Assembly: GCA_035576005.1 (NCBI GenBank)
Contig: DATLXH010000192.1
Coordinates: 1 to 13,249, forward strand
Origin: DATLXH01 sp035576005
GTDB lineage: Bacteria; Acidobacteriota; Thermoanaerobaculia; Gp7-AA8
Length of the DNA: 13,249 nucleotides
Direction of reading: 5' to 3'
The translations under genes and the position numbers were made by a program. This document shows positions 7,077 through 13,249 of the stretch, one piece after another. The stretch's first letter is position 1. Each line of letters begins with the position of its first letter. The notes below the pieces were generated by a model that was not told where the DNA came from, did not search any database, and saw nothing but the letters and a program-made list of their open reading frames with translations.

Positions 7077-7256
7077 GCCCGCATTTCCCACACTCCTTCG
7101 TGGCGAGGCGGCGGAGAGTGTTTGGATGCGGGGCGCACGACGGTTTTGCGACGAAGGCATAGTTGACACGATGTTGAGGAGTGAAACCGTCGTGCAACGA
7201 CGCAGACAGGCCGCTATCCGTCGTCTCGCGGCGAAGGTCTGTGAGAAATGCGGGCT
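7077..7256 (+). repeat. MITE-like palindromic repeat, copy 3 (complete, diverged)
   Basis: A complete 180-bp element with the same orientation as copies 1 and 2 but more diverged. The left arm reads GGCCCGCATTTCCCACAC and the right arm ends GAAATGCGGGCT, with TA after it. The internal stem 7135-7149/7181-7195 reads GCACGACGGTTTTGC and GTGAAACCGTCGTGC and stays fully paired if G-U pairs are allowed. It differs from copy 1 by paired changes, which is evidence that structure is conserved. It fills most of the gap between the two glycosyltransferase genes, starting 12 bp after the first stop codon. Confidence 0.92.
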
Positions 7257-7303
7257 AGAGGCTGTGCGCCGGCTTTCTCTCGCGTCGCGACGGTCACGGT
7301 GAC

Positions 7304-8698
7304 ATGAAGAAAGGCACCGCGTGGCTTCTCGTGATCGTTCTGATTCTGCTGTCCGAATGGGCGTATGTGCTGCTTCTTCTGTTCGAGCCGCGGGCCCACA
7401 TCCCCTGGGTCATGGCCATCACCGCCGTACTGTTCGGCCTCTACGGCGCGTTAGCATTCGTGGTGCGGCGAAGTACGGCCCGGGCGCTCTTGCCGGTCAT
7501 CATCCTGAGCGCAATTCTTTTTCGCATCACCCTGGTTCCCCTCGGTCTTCCCTCAACCAACAACGTGCTCGCAGATATACGAGCCGATCTTTCCGGAAGT
7601 GGGGCTCCACAGTTCCGCGCCAACCTGTTTCTCGACGACGATGTGTGGCGATATCTCTGGGATGGTCACGCCAGCGCAGAGTTCGGAAACCCCTATCTGG
7701 CGGCACCCGGTGCCCTGGTTCCTGATCCGGACATTTCCGATCAGAAAGCTTCTGATCGCTGGCAGGTCATTCGAGCCCGGGTGAACCACCCCGAACTGCC
7801 GACGATTTATCCGCCGCTGACTCAAGCAGTTTTTTTTGTCGCTCATGCTGTTGCTCCCGGGAGCGTCGTCGGACTCAAATTGCTTTTTATCGGATGCGAT
7901 CTTCTCGGCATCCTGATCATCGTTGCATCGCTTCGCCGACTGGGGCACAGGGCCAGTGACGTGATGCTCTACGCCTTGAATCCGCTGGTGATCCTGATGT
8001 TTTCCGGCGCCGCTCACGTCGACGTGGTGATGGTGACGCTGCTCTCGGCAACGTTCTATCTACTCATGACTGGATCGGCGCGAACGGCAGGCATTCTGCT
8101 GGGCCTGGCCATTCTCGCGAAACTGACCCCGATAATCCTTCTGCCTCTCTTTGCGCGCAGGTTGGGAAAGGTGGGTGTCTTTTTGACGATTGCAACGCTC
8201 GCCGTCTTTTCGGCACCCTTCATTCTCGCCACGGGTGGAGGTCTCGACACATTCGCGGTCTTTGCGCGGAACTGGGATTTCAACTCCGCATCGTTCGAAT
8301 CGCTCGACTTCATCGCCAGCCGGTTCACGCGGAACTCCGGGCAGATCGCAAGAGACGCCGCGGCCGTGGCATTGGCTGGCACGCTCCTCTGGATCTGGCG
8401 ACGCACCCGGTCGGACCAGCCTTCAGCCCTGGCCGAAGCGTCCGCTGATACCATCGGGGCACTGCTTCTCTTTTCTCCGACTGTAATGCCCTGGTACGCC
8501 ACATGGACGCTCGGTTTTGCTCCTCTGACGCATCGCGCAACCACGTGGATCGCGTTCTCCGCTCTGGTCTGTCTGTCGTTCCCCATGATGATGGATTGGA
8601 AGACTGATCTGCGATGGCTGACTGCGGAGTACGGAGCCCTGGCGATCGTTGCGCTGCTGGAGTGGAGAAGGGCAGCAAACGTTGCCACGGAGCCTTGA
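7304..8698 (+). CDS. Polytopic GT-C glycosyltransferase, GT87/mannosyltransferase-like
   Basis: A 464-residue integral membrane protein with many hydrophobic helices. After two N-terminal helices it has the GT-C acidic motif in the first large periplasmic loop, DDDVWRYLWDGH (111-122), then EFGNPY and HPELPTIYPP (162-171), typical of lipid-phosphosugar-dependent mannosyl/glucosyl transferases of the GT87/DUF2029 type. It would add a sugar from a polyprenyl-phosphate donor to a glycan or lipid on the outer face of the inner membrane. It follows a GT2 synthase on the same strand, separated by repeat copy 3, so a shared glycan pathway is plausible. No strong ribosome-binding site precedes the ATG. 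It converges with the GAF gene, whose stop lies 13 bp away. Confidence 0.88.
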   Translation: MKKGTAWLLVIVLILLSEWAYVLLLLFEPRAHIPWVMAITAVLFGLYGALAFVVRRSTARALLPVIILSAILFRITLVPLGLPSTNNVLADIRADLSGSGAPQFRANLFLDDDVWRYLWDGHASAEFGNPYLAAPGALVPDPDISDQKASDRWQVIRARVNHPELPTIYPPLTQAVFFVAHAVAPGSVVGLKLLFIGCDLLGILIIVASLRRLGHRASDVMLYALNPLVILMFSGAAHVDVVMVTLLSATFYLLMTGSARTAGILLGLAILAKLTPIILLPLFARRLGKVGVFLTIATLAVFSAPFILATGGGLDTFAVFARNWDFNSASFESLDFIASRFTRNSGQIARDAAAVALAGTLLWIWRRTRSDQPSALAEASADTIGALLLFSPTVMPWYATWTLGFAPLTHRATTWIAFSALVCLSFPMMMDWKTDLRWLTAEYGALAIVALLEWRRAANVATEP

Positions 8699-8711
8699 CA
8701 CCGAAGAACCC

Positions 8712-9335
8712 TCAGGGGGAGAGGGGTAGTGAACTTCTCATCAGTCCCCCGCTGCGGCCGATTGCCCTACCAATCTCCAGCAACACCTCTGACGTCTCCG
8801 GATCGGGCTGCAGGACGGTACGGCTGAACATCTCGACCACAGCCACAATCTGGCCGTCGACTCTGACGGGAAACGCAACGACTGCGCGAACGAGGTCGCG
8901 AATGGCGCCTCGCAGGCGCGGAAAGTTGTCGTCGTGGATCACGTTCGGAATCCACTCCGGAACACCGTGAGCCAATGTGCGCCCGGGCATCCCCACCCCG
9001 GATGCGAAAGCGATCATACGGGTCTGTTCTTCGAAGAGGTCCATCACCACGTTCGCGGCGAACGCCTTGCACCTGAGCAGCGAATCGCTGCCGGGCAGCC
9101 AAAGCGCGACTCCTGAAAATCCAAGCGCTGTTGCCACTTCCAGAAGCACGTCCCCCCACCCATCACCATCAGCAGGCGGCGGCTGCAGCCTCCGTCTGAG
9201 CTGAGTAACGAGATTCTCGCGCCGAGCCGATCGTTCCTCGGGAGAGCAGGACCACCATGTTGTCGCGCTGGGGCTCAATGTCTGGATGATAACGCTGTGC
9301 GCGAAGAATGGCCTGGATGAGGAGAAATGGTGCAT
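8712..9335 (-). CDS. Stand-alone GAF-domain protein
   Basis: About 207 residues from the ATG at 9335, which has GGAG four bases upstream. An in-frame GTG at 9419 would give 235 residues, but the added segment has no ribosome-binding site and overlaps palindromic DNA. A single GAF domain spans about residues 60-194, with the signature GVGMPGRTLAHGVPEWIPNV and HDDNFPR before strands that include FPVRVDGQIVAVVEMFS. GAF domains of this type bind small ligands or sense redox state, usually fused to histidine kinases, cyclases or transcription factors. Here no output domain is present, so it is either a small partner protein or a remnant of a larger sensor. The first 35 residues have an odd His/Trp/Ser-rich composition. 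Confidence 0.75.
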   Translation of the reverse strand: MHHFSSSRPFFAHSVIIQTLSPSATTWWSCSPEERSARRENLVTQLRRRLQPPPADGDGWGDVLLEVATALGFSGVALWLPGSDSLLRCKAFAANVVMDLFEEQTRMIAFASGVGMPGRTLAHGVPEWIPNVIHDDNFPRLRGAIRDLVRAVVAFPVRVDGQIVAVVEMFSRTVLQPDPETSEVLLEIGRAIGRSGGLMRSSLPLSP

Positions 9336-9368
9336 AAGACTCCACTGCGCCGATTGTCGGTCAAAAAT

Positions 9369-9391
9369 GTGTCCAGGATGTCCGCGGACAC
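9369..9391. promoter_or_regulatory. Operator-like palindrome TGTCCGCGGACA
   Basis: A perfect 12-bp palindrome TGTCCGCGGACA (9379-9390) sits inside a larger GTGTCC...GGACAC inverted pair (9369-9374, 9386-9391), 34-56 bp upstream of the preferred GAF-gene start and on the shared side of the zinc-ribbon gene. It has the form of a repressor or activator half-site pair. It could also be a remnant of a mobile-element end. Confidence 0.4.
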
Positions 9392-9422
9392 CCGTCCAGT
9401 AAGTCCACAGGCTGAACACCGT

Positions 9423-9448
9423 GGGGAGAGGGAACGCCGCTTCGCGGC
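9423..9448 (-). repeat. CCCTCTCCCC-type repeat, second copy
   Basis: The reverse complement of this stretch matches 13018-13044 except for one missing base. It contains a GCCGC-GAA-GCGGC hairpin next to a CCCTCTCCCC arm. An interspersed intergenic repeat of unknown function. Confidence 0.75.
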
Positions 9449-9473
9449 GCAGGTCATCCTCGGTGCGGATGCA

Positions 9474-9504
9474 GTGAACGTCGGATAAGACACATCGTTA
9501 TAAA
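9474..9504 (+). promoter_or_regulatory. Possible promoter of zinc-ribbon gene, near-leaderless
   Basis: A TATAAA hexamer (9499-9504) lies nine bases before the GTG start, with a weak GTGAAC about 19 bp upstream as a -35. Transcription from it would start at or within a few bases of the GTG, which fits the absence of a Shine-Dalgarno sequence. Confidence 0.35.
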
Positions 9505-9512
9505 GTCCAGAT

Positions 9513-9986
9513 GTGACCGCCCTACTTCCACCTCTACCCACCTGCCCCCGCTGCGGTCAAGATGACAAGGTTCAGACGTTCGCGGACATGTACACGTTTC
9601 CGCTGCATACATCCACGACTCTACCGGGATGTGATCCATTCAATTTCTTCACGTCTTCTGATGAGCACACTTCCAGCACGAGCACCACCGTTGACCTCGC
9701 CGGTGGATGCCTGGTGGCGGTCGTCGGCTTCCTCACCATTCCGCTGCGGCGCCGTATCGCCGCGGCACGTGCACCAAAGAAAGTCGCGCGCGAACAGCAA
9801 CGAAAGTCGGAGCGGTTCCAGTGGCGTCTCACGTTAGCCACCTGGCCCGTGATTTACGCGTGCAAGCGGGACGGAACTGCTTTTCTACCAGGTAAGGGAC
9901 GCGGGGTGCCCGCGGACGCGATCTTCAGGATGCTGCAGGAAGGCCGCGATGCAGCAGCCGTTACTGAGATGCTCGACCGTCCGTGA
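9513..9986 (+). CDS. Hypothetical zinc-ribbon membrane protein
   Basis: A 157-residue protein that I do not recognise as a named family. An N-terminal CPRCG (C11, C14) is half of a zinc ribbon, with no clear second Cys pair nearby. A Ser/Thr-rich segment (46-60) precedes one membrane helix at about 62-79 (LAGGCLVAVVGFLTIPL) and a basic, Arg/Lys-rich stretch (80-103). The C-terminal part, with YACKRDGTAFLPGKG then a short helix, looks like the conserved 'RDG.vFLPG' tail seen in small actinobacterial-type zinc-ribbon membrane proteins. The start is GTG at 9513 because the ATG two bases earlier is followed directly by TGA. Function unknown. Confidence 0.7.
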   Translation: MTALLPPLPTCPRCGQDDKVQTFADMYTFPLHTSTTLPGCDPFNFFTSSDEHTSSTSTTVDLAGGCLVAVVGFLTIPLRRRIAAARAPKKVAREQQRKSERFQWRLTLATWPVIYACKRDGTAFLPGKGRGVPADAIFRMLQEGRDAAAVTEMLDRP

Positions 9987-10139
9987 AGCCTGATTATCCC
10001 GATTTGCGTTAGACACTACGATCATGGGTGATAGGGTGAACGGATGAGAACAAAACAGCTCGATTGCGCTCTCGAGGGGTCTCCGAAAGATTCCGGGCAG
10101 AAAAGCCGACCATGTCTGAGGAGTCACCTGAGACCGACT

Positions 10140-11228
10140 ATGAGGAACCTTACGTTTCCAGTCGCTGTCATGCTCCTGGTTGCGAGTGCCATCGGTACCG
10201 CACTTCCCCTGCTCGCCCAATCCCGACCGGCCGGGTCGCTTGCGTCGGTTCCGCCTGCCTCGGTAACGAAGGTGCCCCTTATGGTCGGCCTCGTCTCTGT
10301 CGGTGCCGTCTTCGAGCCCGACCAGGGCGATTACGAATCGATCCTCACGGTCACCGCGATGTCCCCCGAGTCGGTTTCATTCACGATGTCAGCGGAAATT
10401 GATGGTCGTCGAGTCAACGTGAAAAGAAAGATTCGAAGACAGGATATGGCGCATGGTCGCGAATGGCGTCCACGCTACAGCGAAGGCGACAAGGAAAACT
10501 ATCCCGGCAGTACCAGCGCCACACTCTCGGCGGATGTTCTCAACGAGCTGAAGACCAAAGGCGAGGCCTCTCTGAATGCGTCGATCGCAGCCGCCTTCGG
10601 ATTTCTCAACGTAGAGGCAGAGCCGGTTGAGGGAACAATCAAGAGAGTTGAGCGGCAACCGGTTCCAGTGTCGGTAATCGTCAACGACGTCCGAGTCAAT
10701 CTACCTGCGATTCATGCGCGCGGAGACCTGGACGAGGAGCCCTTCGAGGTGTACATCCTCGATGACCCGTCAAACCCGATGTTGCTGCGCGTTAGTCTCG
10801 GAGACACAAACAAGCGCATCGTCAGAATCTCTTATCCGACCGGAAGTCCTTCCAGCCGCATCGAAGAAAAGCTGAGTAAGACCGGTCGCGCCGAGGTCTA
10901 TGGGATCTACTTTGACTTTGCGAAGGCAACGATTAAACCGGAGTCCGAGCCTGTGCTCAAAGAGATCGCAGACGTCATGAAAAAGAACCCGACGTGGAAA
11001 TTGAGCGTGGAGGGGCACACCGACAACATCGGCAGGGCTGAAGCGAACCAGGAGTTGTCAGCACGTCGCGCCACGGCCGTCAAACAGGCACTCGTTGATC
11101 GATACAAGGTCGCCGGGGGCCGGCTGGCTCCGGCCGGGTTTGGCGCATCGCGTCCCAAAGAGACGAACGCTACCCTCGAAGGCCGGGCCCGAAACCGGCG
11201 CGTCGAGCTTGCGCGTCAGCCGGGTTAG
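10140..11228 (+). CDS. OmpA-family outer-membrane/peptidoglycan-binding protein
   Basis: A 362-residue secreted protein with a signal peptide at 1-27 (VAVMLLVASAIGTALPLLAQS), an unrecognised beta-rich region (about 45-245), and a C-terminal OmpA-like domain at 252-358. The domain has YFDFAKATIKPES, EGHTDNIG, NQELSARRA and GRARNRRVEL; D295 and R310 match the residues that bind diaminopimelate in peptidoglycan. It should tether the cell wall to the outer membrane or to a partner. The start at 10140 places the signal peptide at the N-terminus. An upstream in-frame ATG at 10044, preceded by AGGGTG, would add 32 residues and is the alternative. The next gene starts two bases after its TAG stop, so the two are surely co-translated and probably work together. 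Confidence 0.88.
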   Translation: MRNLTFPVAVMLLVASAIGTALPLLAQSRPAGSLASVPPASVTKVPLMVGLVSVGAVFEPDQGDYESILTVTAMSPESVSFTMSAEIDGRRVNVKRKIRRQDMAHGREWRPRYSEGDKENYPGSTSATLSADVLNELKTKGEASLNASIAAAFGFLNVEAEPVEGTIKRVERQPVPVSVIVNDVRVNLPAIHARGDLDEEPFEVYILDDPSNPMLLRVSLGDTNKRIVRISYPTGSPSSRIEEKLSKTGRAEVYGIYFDFAKATIKPESEPVLKEIADVMKKNPTWKLSVEGHTDNIGRAEANQELSARRATAVKQALVDRYKVAGGRLAPAGFGASRPKETNATLEGRARNRRVELARQPG

Positions 11229-11230
11229 TT

Positions 11231-12778
11231 GTGCATCGCTCCGTTAGGCGAGCCGTAACAATCCCGCTGCTCATCCTGTTGCTCTCTGGCGCCGGATGCA
11301 AAAACGCTCATGAGAAACCGGTAGCCGAGTCCCCTGCAACTCCTTCCACCGAGACGGCCGCCTCGCTCTCAGAGCAGGAGCTTGCATATGGCCGAGCGCC
11401 CGATCCTGACGGCAACATTACCTTCAAGAAGGACGTGGTCATCGTCGGTGGCGGCGCGGCCATGGTGCGTTCCGTGAGCGGAGACTCGCTCACATGGCTC
11501 ATCGATGGCCGCGCCCCTCGTCTCGACGAGCTCAAACCGGGCAAGGTGATGTTTCTGACAGGTCGCGCAGTGGGACGAGTGCTCGACCTCGAACGGCGCG
11601 GGGACGCGGTTGCCGTGACCCTGGGACCAGTCGACCTGACCGACATCATCTCGGACGGCAACATCGTCATCAGTGCTCCGATCGATGTCTCGGCCATGAC
11701 GTTTCAAACCTACCCGGGCGTTCCGGGTCTGGTCGAGTCGAGTCCGGCTACAGTGGCAGCGCGCCGCGAGCGTGAGGCACCTTCGTCCTATCAGGCCATG
11801 AACCGCTACGCCAGTGTCGGCGTTGAAAACGCACGCGCTACGTATTCCCTGGTCTCGAAACCGCCTGCCAGCGAGGACTCAGGGACTCTCGCTCAGAAAA
11901 GACCACTGCCCCCGCCGACAAAAGGTTCGAGCGCGGAGTTGACCGTCGGCGACTTTTCAGTCGAGCTGTCCCGCAATGCCGTCGGTGCGGGCAGTGAGCT
12001 CAGCGCAAAGCTCGGTTACAACAAAAAAGGAGTCGTCGTCGGGGTGGAGTTCGAAACGAAGCTCGAGGCTCCCAGCGTCGATATGAACCTCGGGTTCAGC
12101 GGCGGCACGCTCGCTCGGAAGGAGCTGAGGATCAACGGGTTGAAGGAGATTTCGGTTGGGCTGGTGAGCGGCTCCGAAACTGGACTGTCAGGCAACTTCA
12201 AGAGTCGTCTCGAAATCCCCGCCGAAATGACCTTTCCGCTGCCGGGCGGTCCGATACCGCTGGTCGGCAGCATTCGATTCAAGTTCATCGTGACCACTGC
12301 GTTCTCTGCGAAAAACTCCACCCTCAGCGCGACAGGCAAGCTGAAGCTGGACGGGCCGATCGGTTTCGTTGGCGACAAAGTGCTGGTTCCGACCGTGTCG
12401 TCGACACAGTCCCCTGTTGAGAGCATGGAAGGAGTCTCGGTAGGCGTCAACGCCGTAATCGTCGCGGCGCAGATCAAGTCGGTTATCGGACTCGGCATCC
12501 CTGCGGCGCTGGCAGGACCGTTCGCGGCGGTCACGGTCAGTTACGGAATGACGAACGGATCGTCGATCGGGATTGTCAAGTGCCGCCAGACTTCGATCGA
12601 TGTGGTGGTCGCGGGCGGAGCTGGTTACACACTCGCGCCCGGAGAGCTCAAGTTCCTCGAGCTGTTGAAAACGAAGCTGCCGTGGCCGCCCAAAGTCGAC
12701 TCCGAGCTCGCCTCGGGGACTACCACTGTCGTCCATCGAGTGGACTACGAGCCGAAGGTTCCGGTCTGCCGCCCCTGA
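11231..12778 (+). CDS. Hypothetical beta-rich lipoprotein, partner of the OmpA-like protein
   Basis: A 515-residue protein starting at GTG, two bases after the stop of the OmpA-like gene and without its own strong ribosome-binding site, so translation is probably coupled. It has an N-terminal lipoprotein signal ending LLLSGAGC (C23), a Pro/Ser/Thr-rich linker (28-50), then a beta-rich domain (about 60-160, containing DVVIVGGGAAMVRSVSG and KPGKVMFLTGRAVGRVLDLE). A second Ala/Arg-rich linker (170-225) leads to a Gly/Val/Ser-rich beta region to the end (about 230-510). Two Cys near the C-terminus could pair. No family is recognised; VIVGGGAA resembles a dinucleotide-binding loop but lacks the surrounding Rossmann pattern. 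It is probably an outer-membrane-anchored structural or secretion partner. Confidence 0.8.
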   Translation: MHRSVRRAVTIPLLILLLSGAGCKNAHEKPVAESPATPSTETAASLSEQELAYGRAPDPDGNITFKKDVVIVGGGAAMVRSVSGDSLTWLIDGRAPRLDELKPGKVMFLTGRAVGRVLDLERRGDAVAVTLGPVDLTDIISDGNIVISAPIDVSAMTFQTYPGVPGLVESSPATVAARREREAPSSYQAMNRYASVGVENARATYSLVSKPPASEDSGTLAQKRPLPPPTKGSSAELTVGDFSVELSRNAVGAGSELSAKLGYNKKGVVVGVEFETKLEAPSVDMNLGFSGGTLARKELRINGLKEISVGLVSGSETGLSGNFKSRLEIPAEMTFPLPGGPIPLVGSIRFKFIVTTAFSAKNSTLSATGKLKLDGPIGFVGDKVLVPTVSSTQSPVESMEGVSVGVNAVIVAAQIKSVIGLGIPAALAGPFAAVTVSYGMTNGSSIGIVKCRQTSIDVVVAGGAGYTLAPGELKFLELLKTKLPWPPKVDSELASGTTTVVHRVDYEPKVPVCRP

Positions 12779-12820
12779 GGGACCCATCGCGCAAAATGGA
12801 CGCTGCACCGCGGACTCGTT

Positions 12821-12838
12821 AGCCCGCATGTCTCACAG
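12821..12838 (+). repeat. MITE-like repeat, terminal fragment (18 bp)
   Basis: AGCCCGCATGTCTCACAG matches the terminal arm of the 180-bp element with one change and is preceded by T, giving TAGCCCG. Similarity ends after 18 bases, so orientation cannot be fixed; it is read here as a left end. Confidence 0.7.
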
Positions 12839-12891
12839 TTCCTATGCGCGCCCGAACGGAGTGTCATCCAAGCGTTGAGTCAGGGCGCAGC

Positions 12892-12961
12892 GTCGCGAGA
12901 CAGACAAGAGTGTCTGTCCTACACGCGCATGTAGGACAGACACTCCTGTCTGTCTCGCGAC
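12892..12961. repeat. Near-perfect 70-bp palindrome (long hairpin)
   Basis: Two 32-base arms, 12892-12923 and 12930-12961, are reverse complements with a single mismatch, around a CGCGCA loop. The arms begin GTCGCGAGACAGAC and contain GAGTGTCTGTCCTACA. A degenerate partial copy of the outer arm follows (about 12959-12980, CAGTCCTGTTTGTCTCGACG). Similar GTGTCTGTCCTACA palindromes are, from general recollection, frequent in intergenic DNA of soil bacteria. It would form a very stable RNA or DNA cruciform; possible roles are terminator, REP-like element or mobile-element target. Confidence 0.92.
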
Positions 12962-13017
12962 AGTCCTGTTTGTCTCGACGCTTCTGTTGACAACGGTTCA
13001 CTGTTTGACGTGTTTGA

Positions 13018-13083
13018 GCCGCGAAGCGGCGTATCCCTCTCCCCGGCGGGGAGAGGGAAGCGAGCGGAGCGAAGCAGGGAGAG
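13018..13083. repeat. CCCTCTCCCC palindromic intergenic repeat
   Basis: A GCCGC-GAA-GCGGC hairpin (13018-13030) is followed by CCCTCTCCCC-GGC-GGGGAGAGGG (13035-13057), a perfect 10-bp stem, and then by a further AGGGAGAGGGG near 13076. The first 27 bases recur inverted at 9423-9448. Confidence 0.8.
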
Positions 13084-13144
13084 GGGCGTGAAAGTCTCGC
13101 CAGACCGTCGAAAGGGCGAGGTCTTCGTATCTCTCGCGGCCCCT

Positions 13145-13249
13145 ATAGGGGTAGGGAGGGCTGGTAGGCCCCCCCTCCCTCCGAACCGTACGTGCGGATC
13201 TCCCGCATACGGCTCTCCGGTTGATGTTTCTCGTGTAGAGAGCGGATGA
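13145..13249 (-). mobile_element. Group II intron, 3' end (rest beyond window)
   Basis: Read on the minus strand, the sequence carries domain V followed by domain VI and an intron end. Domain VI (about 13182-13148) pairs GGAGGGAGGG with CCCTCCCT-A-CC, leaving A13152 bulged as the branch point. Exactly seven bases (CCCCTAT) follow to a 3' splice site after 13145, and the terminal AT fits the usual AY end. The maturase gene and 5' half would lie to the right, outside the window. The 3' exon side is the repeat-rich intergenic DNA, so the intron sits outside genes, a common habit of bacterial group II introns. Confidence 0.8.
13183..13215 (-). ncRNA. Group II intron domain V
   Basis: The minus strand gives the classic domain V hairpin: lower stem GAGCCGTA / TACGGTTC, a two-base CG bulge on the 3' side, and upper stem TGCGG / CCGCA around a GAGAT loop. 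The catalytic AGC triad is at bases 2-4. It is 33 nt, one shorter than the usual 34, because the apical loop is one base different from a standard GNRA-closed stem. Confidence 0.85.

Larger units (their letters stand above)
12779..13144. other. Gene-free, repeat-rich region
   Basis: No credible gene is seen between the end of the lipoprotein gene and the group II intron end. The stretch holds a MITE left-end fragment (12821-12838), about 50 bp without visible structure, a 70-bp palindrome (12892-12961) with a degenerate partial repeat of its arm just after, the CCCTCTCCCC repeat (13018-13083) and about 60 bp of unassigned sequence. No T-tailed terminator for the OmpA/lipoprotein operon is visible, though the long palindrome could serve as one. 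Confidence 0.7.

Noticed and set aside
8056..8688. Minus-strand 210-codon frame inside the GT-C glycosyltransferase
   Set aside because: Antisense to a clear membrane protein; Arg/Ser/Ala-rich shadow without family features.
11296..11480. Rossmann-type FAD/NAD site in the unknown lipoprotein (VIVGGGAA)
   Set aside because: The motif lies in a secreted, beta-rich region after a Pro/Ser-rich linker and lacks the beta-alpha-beta pattern and downstream acidic residue.
12016..12829. Minus-strand frames of 172 and 213 codons over the lipoprotein gene
   Set aside because: Antisense shadows; the plus-strand frame has a lipoprotein signal and is coupled to the OmpA-like gene.
12821..13083. CRISPR array
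   Set aside because: The repeats here are palindromes of different kinds; there are no regularly spaced direct repeats with unique spacers and no cas genes.
1..13249. tRNA or rRNA genes
   Set aside because: No stretch with cloverleaf arms, a CCA-type acceptor pattern or rRNA core sequence was recognised on either strand.

Overview
The window is 13.2 kb of fairly GC-rich bacterial DNA. Several genes start with GTG, lipoprotein and TonB-dependent outer-membrane proteins show an envelope with an outer membrane, and interspersed palindromic repeats are dense. This looks most like a soil Gram-negative of the Acidobacteriota or a similar phylum. That placement is an inference from gene content and repeat style; no rRNA or phylogenetic marker is present.

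Left region (1-4993, minus strand): a three-gene cluster read from right to left. It encodes a cupredoxin lipoprotein with a complete type-1 copper site, a PQQ-dependent alcohol dehydrogenase lipoprotein and a TonB-dependent receptor. The dehydrogenase has the vicinal Cys-Cys pair, the Glu/Asn/Asp metal ligands and the extra Asp of the 'DYD' motif that marks lanthanide-dependent members of the family. The likely logic is outer-membrane uptake of PQQ or metal, periplasmic alcohol oxidation, and electron transfer to a blue copper protein instead of the usual cytochrome c. Divergent from it, at 5189-5332, is a 47-residue Cys-rich protein that resembles desulforedoxin.

Middle region (5547-9986): a family-2 processive glycosyltransferase and a GT-C (GT87-like) polytopic glycosyltransferase on the plus strand, probably for an envelope or secreted glycan. 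A small GAF-domain protein (minus strand) and a zinc-ribbon membrane protein (plus strand) diverge from a palindrome-rich gap.

Right region (10140-12778): a tightly coupled pair encoding an OmpA-like peptidoglycan-binding protein and a large lipoprotein of unknown function.

Repeats are the other main feature. A MITE-like element of about 180 bp is present as two complete copies (2485-2664, 7077-7256), one copy cut by the window edge (1-144), and two left-end fragments (5409-5447, 12821-12838). Its terminal inverted repeats and an internal 15-bp stem show compensatory base changes between copies, and its right end supplies the TAG stop codon of two neighbouring genes. The gene-free right end (12779-13249) holds a near-perfect 70-bp palindrome, a CCCTCTCCCC-type palindromic repeat with a second copy at 9423-9448, and the 3' end (domains V and VI) of a group II intron that enters from outside the window on the minus strand.
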